The notes under the pieces are model-generated. The model was not told the origin of the DNA and searched no databases. It saw only the letters and a program-made list of their open reading frames with translations. A program made the position numbers and the translations under genes. From positions 1-64,000 of the forward strand of contig JAHECR010000007.1 in the NCBI GenBank assembly GCA_024641655.1: a DNA stretch of 64,000 bases, read 5' to 3'. The stretch's first letter is position 1, and every line of letters begins with the position of its first letter. Shown piece by piece: positions 55,551-64,000 of the stretch. This DNA comes from Acidimicrobiaceae bacterium (GTDB lineage Bacteria; Actinomycetota; Acidimicrobiia; Acidimicrobiales; UBA8592).

Positions 55551-56275
55551 GCCTGCGATCACCCGGGACGCGGCGCGCCGTTCCGGCGGATCTGAAGGCG
55601 GCGGGAGCCTCGGCCCTCGAGGTCATCCGTGCCCGAGCGGTCGCCCGTCCCCGGTTCCGGGGTGTCCTGCACGCGTGGTGCTTCGTCGCGTCGATCCCTG
55701 CGGGCGTCTTGTTGGTCGTCCTCGCCCCGAACGGCCCTGCGGCGTTTGCTGCGTACGCCTTCGGACTCGGAATCAGCTCGATGTTCGGGATCTCGGCGCT
55801 GTTCCACCGCACGACCTTCGACGATCACCAGTGGCTCCGGTTCCGCCGCCTCGACCACATCGGGATCTACCTGTGCATCGCCGGCGGCTACACGCCCTTC
55901 GGCATGTTCGCGATCGACGGCTGGGCGGGCCGGTCCATGTTGATCGCCGGCTGGGGAGGGGCGGCGTTGGGCACGGCCCTGCGCTTCGCGTTCTTCCATC
56001 CGCCGTACGGCGTGATGAACGCACTCTTCCTCACGCTCGGATGGGTCTCGGTGCTCGGACTTCCCCAGATGTGGGACAACCTTGCCCACGGCTGGCTCGT
56101 GGTCCTGGTGATCGGCGGTCTGCTGTACACGGCGGGGGCAGTCGTTCTCGGTCTGCGCCGCCCCGACCCGTGGCCCGACGTGTTCGGGTACCACGAGATC
56201 TGGCATGCCTGTGTGGCGGTGGCCGCGACCTTGCACTACCTGGTGGTCGCCTTTGCCGTCATGCCGCTGGCATGA
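55547..56275 (+). CDS. PAQR/hemolysin III family membrane protein
   Basis: A 242-residue seven-helix membrane protein of the hemolysin III/PAQR family. The conserved Ser/His/Asp residues of the family are visible: SALFHRTTF, RRLDHIGIYL, and HEIWH near the end. Members are proposed membrane hydrolases, some linked to lipid homeostasis. GTG start overlaps the phosphatase gene. The long frame upstream is not used. Confidence 0.9.
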   Translation: MSLRSPGTRRAVPADLKAAGASALEVIRARAVARPRFRGVLHAWCFVASIPAGVLLVVLAPNGPAAFAAYAFGLGISSMFGISALFHRTTFDDHQWLRFRRLDHIGIYLCIAGGYTPFGMFAIDGWAGRSMLIAGWGGAALGTALRFAFFHPPYGVMNALFLTLGWVSVLGLPQMWDNLAHGWLVVLVIGGLLYTAGAVVLGLRRPDPWPDVFGYHEIWHACVAVAATLHYLVVAFAVMPLA

Positions 56276-56294
56276 CGCAGCGGTTGGGGGACCG

Positions 56295-56885
56295 GTGACG
56301 GTCGGGCCGCATCCTGAGCCCTGGCCCGACGACCCCCGTCTCGACGCCCGGCTGCTCGCAGAGGGCGACTCGCGTAACGTCATCGACCGGTACCGCTACT
56401 GGTCACGGGAGGCGATCATCGCCGATCTCGACCTACGCAGGCACCCGTTCCACGTCGCGGTGGAGAACTGGGAGCACGACTTCAACATCGGCACCGTCGT
56501 CCGGAACGCGAACGCGTTCCTCGCGGCCGGCGTGCACATCGTCGGGCGCCGTCGGTGGAATCGACGCGGGGCGATGGTCACCGATCGCTACCAGCACGAG
56601 TACCACCACGGCGACGCCGCCGCGCTGGGGTCGTGGGCCGCGGCTCACGACCTGGTCGTGGTCGGCGTCGACAACGTTGCCGGCTCGGTGCCACTGGAAC
56701 GCACTCTGCTGCCCGAGCGGGCGATGCTCGTCTTCGGCCAGGAGGGGCCAGGCCTCAGCCCGGAGATGGTCGACGTCGCCTCGATGCTGGTGGCCATCAC
56801 CCAGTACGGTTCGACGCGCTCGCTCAACGCGGGCGTCGCGAGCGGCATCGCCATGTACGCGTGGGTGCGTCAGCACGCAGGTTGA
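56295..56885 (+). CDS. SpoU/TrmH-family RNA methyltransferase
   Basis: A 196-residue SPOUT-fold enzyme. The NIGTVVRNANAF and LVFGQEGPGLSPEM motifs, plus YGSTRSLNAGVASGIAMYAW near the C-terminus, identify the SpoU/TrmH family, which 2'-O-methylates tRNA or rRNA. The specific target is unknown. GTG start with GGGGGA close upstream, 19 nt after the PAQR stop. Confidence 0.9.
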   Translation: MTVGPHPEPWPDDPRLDARLLAEGDSRNVIDRYRYWSREAIIADLDLRRHPFHVAVENWEHDFNIGTVVRNANAFLAAGVHIVGRRRWNRRGAMVTDRYQHEYHHGDAAALGSWAAAHDLVVVGVDNVAGSVPLERTLLPERAMLVFGQEGPGLSPEMVDVASMLVAITQYGSTRSLNAGVASGIAMYAWVRQHAG

Positions 56886-56927
56886 CCACCGACGGTCGCG
56901 GTCGACGCTGGGGTGCCCCGCCGGTAA

Positions 56928-57335
56928 TCAGAGGCTGGTCTGGAGGCTGGCTCCGAAGAGCAGCGCCAGCACCGCCGCGACGGCGCCCAACGCTCCGAAG
57001 ACGGCGATGGCCGTGCGGCTCTTCGCGGTGGTGTGGAGGTACGCCGACACGCCGGACGCGGCGACGATGAGCAGCTTGATCATCACGCCGACCTGGTACC
57101 CGGAGCTCTTGTCCTCGAGGTCGACCTCCATCAGACTCCAGACGCCGGTGACGACGGCCAGGCCGAAGAACGGCCATGCCACGCGGTTGAACGCCCGGGC
57201 CACCTTGGTTGCGGCGCCGTCACCGAGCCTGCGCACGGTCGGTACGAGCGCACCGAGGACGATCTGGCCGCCAACCCACACCGACGCACCCAACACGTGG
57301 AGAAAGACTCGGATCGTCGTGGCGTCGAAGTCCAT
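56928..57335 (-). CDS. CopD-like four-helix membrane protein
   Basis: A 135-residue membrane protein with four hydrophobic helices. The FLHVLGASVWVGGQIVLGALVP segment resembles the CopD/YcnJ-type membrane domain, which carries a conserved His (here H13). Role in copper handling is only suggested; many relatives are of unknown function. It is downstream of the depolymerase gene by 9 nt and likely co-transcribed. Confidence 0.7.
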   Translation of the reverse strand: MDFDATTIRVFLHVLGASVWVGGQIVLGALVPTVRRLGDGAATKVARAFNRVAWPFFGLAVVTGVWSLMEVDLEDKSSGYQVGVMIKLLIVAASGVSAYLHTTAKSRTAIAVFGALGAVAAVLALLFGASLQTSL

Positions 57336-57344
57336 CGTGCGGCC

Positions 57345-58580
57345 TCAGTCGTTGGAGAGTATGACGTTGTTCACGACCGGGTAGATCTCGTTGCGCCAGC
57401 GACGGCCGTTGAAGACGCCGTAGTGCCCGACGTTGGGCTGGAGGTGGTGACGCTTGAGGTGAGGTCGCAGCGAAGAGCACAGCGTGTGTGCGGCTTGGGT
57501 CTGACCGATCGAGCAGATGTCGTCGCGTTCGCCTTCGACGGTGAGCAGGGCGGTGCGGCGGATCGCGCCGGGATCGACGCGGCGCCCCTGGTAGGTGAAC
57601 TCGCCGGTGGCGAGCTCGGCACGCTGGAAGACCCGGTCGATCGTCTCGAGGTAGAACTCCGCGGTCATGTCGAGCACCGCGAAGTACTCGTCGTAGAACT
57701 CCTTGATGTCTTCGGCCTCGTCGACGTCGCCGGCGACGAGACTGCGGTAGAGCAGCTTGTGTTGGTCGATGTGGCGGTTGGGGTTCATGCTCACGAAGGC
57801 CAGCAGCTGGAGGAACCCCGGGTAGACCCTGCGACCGGCGCCGGCGAAACGTCCGGGCACCGTGTGGATCACGTTCCGCCGGAACCACTCGAGGTCGCGT
57901 GTCGTGGCCAGCTCGTTGACTGTCGTCGGGTTCTCGCGCACGTCGATCGGGCCGGCCATCAAGGTCATCGAGACCGGCGTGGCCGGGTTCTTGGCCTCCG
58001 ACATCACGGCCACGGCTGCCAGCGACTGCACGCACGGCTGACACACCGCCACGAGGTGCGCGCCAGGCCCGAGCATCTCGAGTGCCTGGATCAGGTAGCT
58101 GATGTAGTCGTCGACGCCGAACATACCGGCGCTGAGCGGAATGTCGCGGGCGTTGCGCCAGTCGGTGACATAGACATCGTGTTCGGTGACCAGCGTCTCG
58201 ATGGTGCCCCGCAGCAGTGTCGAGAAGTGTCCCGAGAGCGGCGCCACGAGCAGGACGCGCGGTGCCCCGACGAGCCCCTCGCGTCGGAAGCGCAGGATCT
58301 GGCCGAACGGCAGGTCGAGGACCGACTCCTGGGTCACGGGCACGTCGTCGCCGCCGACGGGAACCGAAGTGATCCCGTAGTCGGGTCGTGTATGGCTGAT
58401 CTCCATACGCGTGACCATCTCGAGCGACGCCGACACAGAGCGCCGCAGCGGCGCCGTCGCCGCGCAGGCCGACGCCGGCAGGCCCCAGGTCTGCGGTTGC
58501 ATCAGCGGCAGCGACACGCGCGCCAGACGCCGCCAGGGTGCGACGAGGTCATCTTGCAGCTGATAGGTGCGGTACAGCAT
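57345..58580 (-). CDS. Intracellular poly(3-hydroxybutyrate) depolymerase (PhaZ-like)
   Basis: A 411-residue alpha/beta hydrolase of the intracellular PHB depolymerase family. The nucleophile region reads VAVCQPCVQS with Cys180 in the lipase-box position, as in the Cys-type enzyme of Ralstonia; the acid and His (HLQPNVGHYGVF) lie near the C-terminus. It would mobilise stored PHB. No PHB synthase gene is in the window. GGATGG ribosome-binding site; a TACCGT box about 32 nt upstream suggests a leadered mRNA. Confidence 0.9.
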   Translation of the reverse strand: MLYRTYQLQDDLVAPWRRLARVSLPLMQPQTWGLPASACAATAPLRRSVSASLEMVTRMEISHTRPDYGITSVPVGGDDVPVTQESVLDLPFGQILRFRREGLVGAPRVLLVAPLSGHFSTLLRGTIETLVTEHDVYVTDWRNARDIPLSAGMFGVDDYISYLIQALEMLGPGAHLVAVCQPCVQSLAAVAVMSEAKNPATPVSMTLMAGPIDVRENPTTVNELATTRDLEWFRRNVIHTVPGRFAGAGRRVYPGFLQLLAFVSMNPNRHIDQHKLLYRSLVAGDVDEAEDIKEFYDEYFAVLDMTAEFYLETIDRVFQRAELATGEFTYQGRRVDPGAIRRTALLTVEGERDDICSIGQTQAAHTLCSSLRPHLKRHHLQPNVGHYGVFNGRRWRNEIYPVVNNVILSND

Positions 58581-58691
58581 CGACCATCCGATGCGGTTGG
58601 TGGTGGAATGCGACGGTAGGGGTACCTACGCTTGCGGGCGAGGAGCATTGTTGCCCAGCGCTCCACCACGCACCCAAGCCGGGAGCCCGAA

Positions 58692-59348
58692 ATGCCGTCA
58701 GCGACCCTGACCCTATCTTCGAAGAATTACTCTTCGTGGTCCTTGCGCGGCTGGCTCCTCTGCCGCATGGCTGGCCTCGATTTCGAGGAGGTCCCCGTCG
58801 ACGTCGACGACCAGGCCTCCCGCCAGGAGCTGCTGCTGCTGTCACCGTCGTTCCTGGTGCCGCGATTGACCCACGGGCCGGTGGTCGTCTGGGCGACGAT
58901 GGCCATCGCCGAATATCTGAACGAGACCTTCCCCGAAGCGGGCCTGTGGCCCGACGACGTCGTCGCTCGGGCCCACTGCCGCTCGGTTTCGGGCGAGGTC
59001 ATGTCGGGCTTCTACAACCTGCGCTCTGCGCTGCCCATGAACCTGCACGCTCGTCACGAGTCGTTCCATGTCTTCGCGGGCGCCCGCCCCGACATCACCC
59101 GTATAGAGGAGATCTGGACCCACTGCCTCGAGACCTACGGCGGACCCTTCCTCTTCGGTGAGCTCCCCACCGTGGCCGACGCGATGCACGCTCCCATCTG
59201 CACCCGGTTCCAGACCTACGCCGTCACCATGCCCGATCGCCTCGACGACTACTGCGACACGGTCTTGTCGTGGCCGCTGATGGAGGAGTGGTTCGCTGCC
59301 GCGGCCGACGAACCCGACCTCATCCCCGAGCTCGAAGTCGAGTTCTGA
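58692..59348 (+). CDS. Glutathione S-transferase-like protein
   Basis: A 218-residue protein of the GST fold. The N-terminal LSSKNYSSWSLRGWLL block carries the conserved Ser region of certain bacterial GSTs; a thioredoxin-like part (1-80) precedes the helical domain. Many actinobacteria lack glutathione, so it may use another thiol or be a non-catalytic relative. ATG 58692 follows GGGAG; the longer frame upstream is not used. Divergent from the PHB depolymerase. Confidence 0.82.
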   Translation: MPSATLTLSSKNYSSWSLRGWLLCRMAGLDFEEVPVDVDDQASRQELLLLSPSFLVPRLTHGPVVVWATMAIAEYLNETFPEAGLWPDDVVARAHCRSVSGEVMSGFYNLRSALPMNLHARHESFHVFAGARPDITRIEEIWTHCLETYGGPFLFGELPTVADAMHAPICTRFQTYAVTMPDRLDDYCDTVLSWPLMEEWFAAAADEPDLIPELEVEF

Positions 59349-59352
59349 GCCC

Positions 59353-60054
59353 ATGGCCGACCCCCTCGATCGGGCCTCTGCATCTCCGCCGCTGATCGGC
59401 ATGGAGGGGAGCCCTCTCGACTCGGTCATGCCGATCGTGTTGTTCATCGCGGTCGACAAGGTCCTGGGCCTGCCGTGGGCCATCGGCGCGGCGACGGCCT
59501 GGTCGATCAAGGTCGGAATCCAGCGGAAGCGGCGGGGGAGCCCGATCGGCAAGTTCCTGCCGATCATCACCGCCGGCATCGTGATCCGGGGTCTGGTTGG
59601 CATCGCAACCGACAGTGAGGCCGTGTACTTCGGCATCGGGATCGCAACGAAGGTCGCGATAGGGCTGGTCGTGATCGGTTCGGCGCTCATCGGCCGCAAT
59701 ATCGTCGCTCGCTTCGCTCCGCTCGTGTTCGGCTTCGACGACGCCACCGTGGCCGATCCGGCCTACACCAGAGCGATGGGCGTGATCGCGTGGGCCGTCG
59801 GCCTCGGCGAGCTCGCGAGCGCTGCGTTCGACGTGTGGCTCTACAACCGATCGTCGGTCGACGGCTACCTGGTCATCCGTTTCGTCGTGAACTGGCCGCT
59901 CACGACCGCGATCATGCTGGGTTCGATCGCGCACCTCGGCCGGTCCCTCGCGCACATCCCGGGCTTCCCCGGCATGACGGCGCTGCTCGAGGAACGCATG
60001 CTCCATTACGAGACAGCGGTACGCTCCCGTCGCCGCGGCGTCACCGAGAGCTGA
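59353..60054 (+). CDS. DUF3159-like multi-pass membrane protein
   Basis: A 233-residue membrane protein with about six hydrophobic helices, in the style of the DUF3159 family of actinobacteria. The function is unknown. It starts 4 nt after the GST stop and is probably co-transcribed with it. C-terminus is basic (RSRRRG). Confidence 0.75.
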   Translation: MADPLDRASASPPLIGMEGSPLDSVMPIVLFIAVDKVLGLPWAIGAATAWSIKVGIQRKRRGSPIGKFLPIITAGIVIRGLVGIATDSEAVYFGIGIATKVAIGLVVIGSALIGRNIVARFAPLVFGFDDATVADPAYTRAMGVIAWAVGLGELASAAFDVWLYNRSSVDGYLVIRFVVNWPLTTAIMLGSIAHLGRSLAHIPGFPGMTALLEERMLHYETAVRSRRRGVTES

Positions 60055-60075
60055 AACCCGGCATCAACCGGCGCT

Positions 60076-60267
60076 TCAACGCCGTCGCAGACCGAGCAGT
60101 CCGCCGAGGCAGCCGTTCCGGCTGGCTCGAGGCTCCGGGTTGGCCGGCTGCGGGTCGTCGTCGGCGGCAGCGGAAGGGTCTGCTCCGAGCAGCGCCTCGA
60201 CGGCGTCGATGTTGGTCGGGCGGGTATTGCGGCGCCGGGCCGAACGTTGTGGGTCGTAGTCAGCCAC
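60076..60267 (-). CDS. Short protein coupled to ParA-like gene
   Basis: A 63-residue protein, mostly disordered and Arg/Asp/Pro-rich, with a hydrophobic-cysteine stretch NGCLGGLLGLRRR at the end. Its GTG overlaps the ParA-like gene by 8 nt, so expression is coupled. It might be an activator or adaptor of ParA, but there is no sequence evidence for that. Confidence 0.55.
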   Translation of the reverse strand: MADYDPQRSARRRNTRPTNIDAVEALLGADPSAAADDDPQPANPEPRASRNGCLGGLLGLRRR

Positions 60268-61042
60268 GGGTGCCCTTCAGGAGATGCTCGAGGAGTGCAT
60301 CGAATTCTGCGGCGGCTTCCGACGCCCCAGGCCGCCGCCCGAGGCTGTCGATGGGCAACGCCAGGGCCATTGCCTCCGGAATTGCCGCTCGCATGCGGAT
60401 CTGTGTCGTCCCGATCGCGGCGTGGGTCTCGGCGAGCTGACCGGCCCAATAGGCGTTGTCGCGGGTACGACCGAGTCGGTTGACGACGATCGTCGCGACG
60501 CGCGGCCGGCCGCGACGGCGCGTGGCGATCCGGCCGATCGTGTCGATGACGTGTGCCACGGCATCGTGGGCCCACGCGGCAGGCTCGGCAACCACGGCTA
60601 CGGTATCGGCGGCAAAGAGCGCGTTGATGGTCAGGAAGCCGACAGACGGCGGGCAGTCGAGGAGCACGAGGTCGTAGTCGCAGTCATCGATCAGGCCGGC
60701 GAGTCGGTGCTGCGCACCGAGCGGGTCCTCGGCGAGGCGGCGTTCCACGGTGGTGAGCGCAGAGGACGAAGGGACCATGTCGGGGACCGCGGCACGATCG
60801 TCGGGCCATGCGGCCTGGGTGATCACCGACGACAGCGGCGCATCGGCCGAGGGATCGAGCACGCTGTCGAGCGCAGGCAGGGTGTCGTCGAAGACTCCCA
60901 GTCCGGTCGTCGCGTTGCCCTGGGGGTCGAGGTCGAGGACCAGGACCGACATCCCTCGCGCCGTCGCTGCCCCGGCCAGGCCCAGCGTGACGGTCGTCTT
61001 GCCGACTCCGCCCTTCTGGTTCACCACGGCAATCGTCGCCAT
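60260..61042 (-). CDS. ParA-like partitioning ATPase
   Basis: A 260-residue ATPase of the ParA/Soj family. The deviant Walker A KGGVGKTT is at 10-17, and a LDLDPQGN block and [11 protein letters not shown] follow. Short N-terminus without DNA-binding extension. No parB gene is adjacent; the only neighbour on this strand is a 63-residue protein. It may serve another cargo than the chromosome. ATG 61042 lies 7 nt after a TACCGT box; the longer frame is not used. Confidence 0.9.
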   Translation of the reverse strand: MATIAVVNQKGGVGKTTVTLGLAGAATARGMSVLVLDLDPQGNATTGLGVFDDTLPALDSVLDPSADAPLSSVITQAAWPDDRAAVPDMVPSSSALTTVERRLAEDPLGAQHRLAGLIDDCDYDLVLLDCPPSVGFLTINALFAADTVAVVAEPAAWAHDAVAHVIDTIGRIATRRRGRPRVATIVVNRLGRTRDNAYWAGQLAETHAAIGTTQIRMRAAIPEAMALALPIDSLGRRPGASEAAAEFDALLEHLLKGTRG

Positions 61043-61049
61043 GGTCGGC

Positions 61050-61055
61050 ACGGTA
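61050..61055 (-). promoter_or_regulatory. -10 box of ParA-like gene
   Basis: TACCGT on the minus strand, 7 nt before ATG 61042. Confidence 0.4.
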
Positions 61056-61127
61056 CTGCCACCATGGGACCGAACAAAGGTCCGGCCGGGTGTCACGGCG
61101 GACATTTTGTGCACGCGGGCACACCGG

Positions 61128-61133
61128 TAGCCT
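61128..61133 (+). promoter_or_regulatory. -10 box of PLP enzyme pair
   Basis: TAGCCT, 7 nt before ATG 61141; it predicts near-leaderless transcription of the PLP gene pair. Confidence 0.4.
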
Positions 61134-61140
61134 GCTCGCC

Positions 61141-62641
<1,501 letters not shown>

Positions 62642-62655
<14 letters not shown>

Positions 62656-63856
62656 CGACGGGCTCGCTCCTGGCGGGTCGTTCCCGTCCTGGCTCGACAC
62701 GCCTCCTGGCGCCGTCTGGCCCGACCCCGACGATCCCGAACCCAACCCCTTCGTCCGCTACCGGCGACTCTTGTGGTCGTGGCAGCGCGCCATGCTCGAG
62801 GGATGGACCGACGACGACGTCGTCGCGCTGGTGCGGCGCCTCGATGCATCTGTCGCCCGTGTCGCGGGCGACGGATTCCGGATCACACCGGTGGGGAGCT
62901 GGGTCGACGTCGACGATCGGCTCCCTCGCCGCCTCCTTTGGAAGGACGAGACGGGCAATGTCGCGGGCTCGCACAAGGCCCGGCACCTCATGGGTCTGCT
63001 GCTGCATTTCGCCGTGGACGCTGTCGCCGACGATACGCACTTGGCGATCTCGTCGTGTGGCAACGCGGCGCTCGGCGCGGCCACCGTGGCACGAGCGGCA
63101 GGCCGGCCCATCGACGTGTTCATCCCGACCTGGGCCGACCCGGCGGTTGTAGGCCGGCTCGAGCAGCTCGAAGCACGAGTCCACGTGTGCGCTCGACCCG
63201 ACGGTGAGCTCGGTGACCCGTGCATGGCTGCGTTCAGGGACGCCGTCCGGGCCGGCGCCCGGGGTTTCGGCGTGCAGGCGACGGACAACCGCTGGACCCT
63301 CGACGGCGGCCGCACGATCGGGTGGGAGCTCTCCGAGCAGATGCGCGACGAGCCCGTGGAGCACCTCTTCGTGCAGCTCGGCGGGGGAGCGCTGCTGGTG
63401 AGCTGCGCCCTCGGGTTGCTCGAGGGCGCGTCGATCGGCCCGCTCCGGGAGGCGCCCGCGGTGTGGGCAGTGCAGACCGAGGGGTGTGCACCGTTCGACC
63501 GGGCGTGGCGGGCGCTGCCCCAGGGCGATTCGATCGACCAACGGCTCGAGTCCGCCATGGCGCACCCGGAGCTGATGAGGCCGTGGATCGACCCGCAGAG
63601 CTCGGCAACCGGGATCCTCGACGACGTGACCTACGACTGGCTGGGGGTCACCCGGGCGCTCCTGCGCACCGGTGGGTCGAGCGTCGTCGTCCCCGAGACC
63701 GAGATCGTCGAGGCGACCCGCCTGGTGCAGGCGCTGGGAATCGATGCCAGCGCGACGGGAGCCGCCGGGGTCGCCGGGGTCATGACTGCCGTCGCCACCG
63801 GCACGATCGCCGTCGAGGCCTCGGTGGCGGCGCTGGTGACCGGTCGTCGCAGCTGA
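62642..63856 (+). CDS. Fold-type II PLP-dependent enzyme (threonine synthase/dehydratase-like)
   Basis: A 404-residue enzyme. The PLP lysine is probably K112 in [16 protein letters not shown] and [11 protein letters not shown] are the substrate and phosphate loops. It is closest in style to threonine synthase or serine/threonine dehydratase. Its GTG lies 14 nt inside the preceding gene, so expression is coupled, and the two may act in one pathway or as a hetero-oligomer. Sequence alone does not give the substrate. Confidence 0.82.
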
Positions 63857-63872
63857 GGCAGGGCCGGTCCCG

Positions 63873-64000
63873 CTACTCGACCGATACGCCGCCGGTGCGG
63901 TCGAGCACCAGCCAGAGGCGCCCGGGCGGGACCGTGAGCGTGTCGCCGTCGGGTCCGGTGAGCGTGAACCATTCGGCGTCGGTGCTGCGGGCCCAGGTGC
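63873..64000 (-). CDS. C-terminal end of a DUF3048-type protein (partial)
   Basis: Reading leftward from the window edge, 41 codons encode WARSTDAEWFTLTGPDGD, then TLTVPPGRLWLVLDRT and an end at TAG (63873-63875). This fits the conserved C-terminus of DUF3048 proteins, secreted lipoproteins common in actinobacteria and firmicutes. The rest lies outside the window. An automatic ORF in another frame (63631-63972) is a shadow. Confidence 0.65.
   Translation of the reverse strand, partial: TWARSTDAEWFTLTGPDGDTLTVPPGRLWLVLDRTGGVSVE

Overview
The window is compact, high-GC, gene-dense bacterial chromosome (roughly two thirds G+C by eye). Gene content and promoter style point to an actinobacterium, probably Acidimicrobiia-like. 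Supporting evidence: MoxR/DUF58/SpoIIM/RDD neighbourhood, PASTA kinase, CtpE-like P-type ATPase, MT0933-type antitoxin family, DUF3048, many GTG starts, and TANNNT -10 boxes placed 6-9 nt before start codons. The class assignment is inference; the phylum is reasonably secure. No rRNA, tRNA, CRISPR array, insertion sequence or prophage was recognised. No gap between genes exceeds about 220 bp; the longest are 29010-29222 (ilvB leader, annotated) and 53158-53373 (divergent promoter region).

Layout. 1-4.4 kb: MoxR ATPase and DUF58 protein, then a convergent SpoIIM-family and a divergent RDD membrane protein. 4.4-6.8 kb: cysteine desulfurase coupled to mnmA, closed by four perfect 35-bp tandem repeats. 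6.8-12.6 kb: a membrane protein, ligA, a small membrane-anchored protein, a PASTA-domain Ser/Thr kinase and an SCP2-like protein. 12.7-18.2 kb: a tightly overlapping operon gatC-gatA-gatB-lipoprotein-phosphopantetheinyl transferase-glycosyltransferase. 18.2-20.8 kb: MFS and MATE transporters on the minus strand. 20.9-22.7 kb: ilvD. 22.8-27.2 kb: a signalling operon (REC-PAS-GGDEF-EAL protein, single-domain response regulator, CHASE4 histidine kinase). 27.3-29.0 kb: MFS transporter and a NadD-like nucleotidyltransferase. 29.0-32.6 kb: the ilvBNC branched-chain amino-acid operon, preceded by a leader peptide and attenuator. 32.6-34.4 kb: a DrrAB-type ABC exporter. 34.6-37.4 kb: metY and a solute-binding-like lipoprotein. 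37.4-39.8 kb: a HerA/DUF87-type ATPase. 39.9-42.5 kb: an MT0933-type antitoxin, a large repeat protein and a WXG100-like protein. 42.6-48.4 kb: a P-type ATPase, a second solute-binding-like lipoprotein and several unknown small proteins. 48.5-53.2 kb: a membrane diguanylate cyclase, an MBL-fold hydrolase and a degenerate GGDEF-EAL protein. 53.4-56.9 kb: Ppx/GppA phosphatase, LMW-phosphatase-like protein, PAQR/hemolysin III, SpoU/TrmH methyltransferase. 56.9-60.1 kb: a CopD-like membrane protein, an intracellular PHB depolymerase, a GST and a DUF3159-like membrane protein. 60.1-64 kb: a ParA-like ATPase with a tiny partner, two overlapping fold-type II PLP enzymes and the end of a DUF3048 protein.

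How the parts work together. IlvB/IlvN, IlvC and IlvD (three of the four steps to valine and isoleucine) are all here. ilvB carries a previously unannotated 12-codon leader ORF with two Leu and three Val codons, followed by mutually exclusive hairpins. One of these hairpins is a textbook intrinsic terminator with a U-rich tail. Three c-di-GMP-type proteins suggest an active second-messenger network; one looks fully enzymatic, one is a cyclase only, and one has degenerate catalytic motifs. Most start codons of first genes in operons lie 6-9 nt downstream of a TANNNT hexamer, so leaderless or near-leaderless mRNA appears to be the rule. Genes inside operons overlap by 1-4 nt and so are probably translationally coupled. 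The least explained loci are the WXG100-like/EF-hand-like repeat pair (40102-42536), the tandem repeats after mnmA, and the PLP enzyme pair at the right end.
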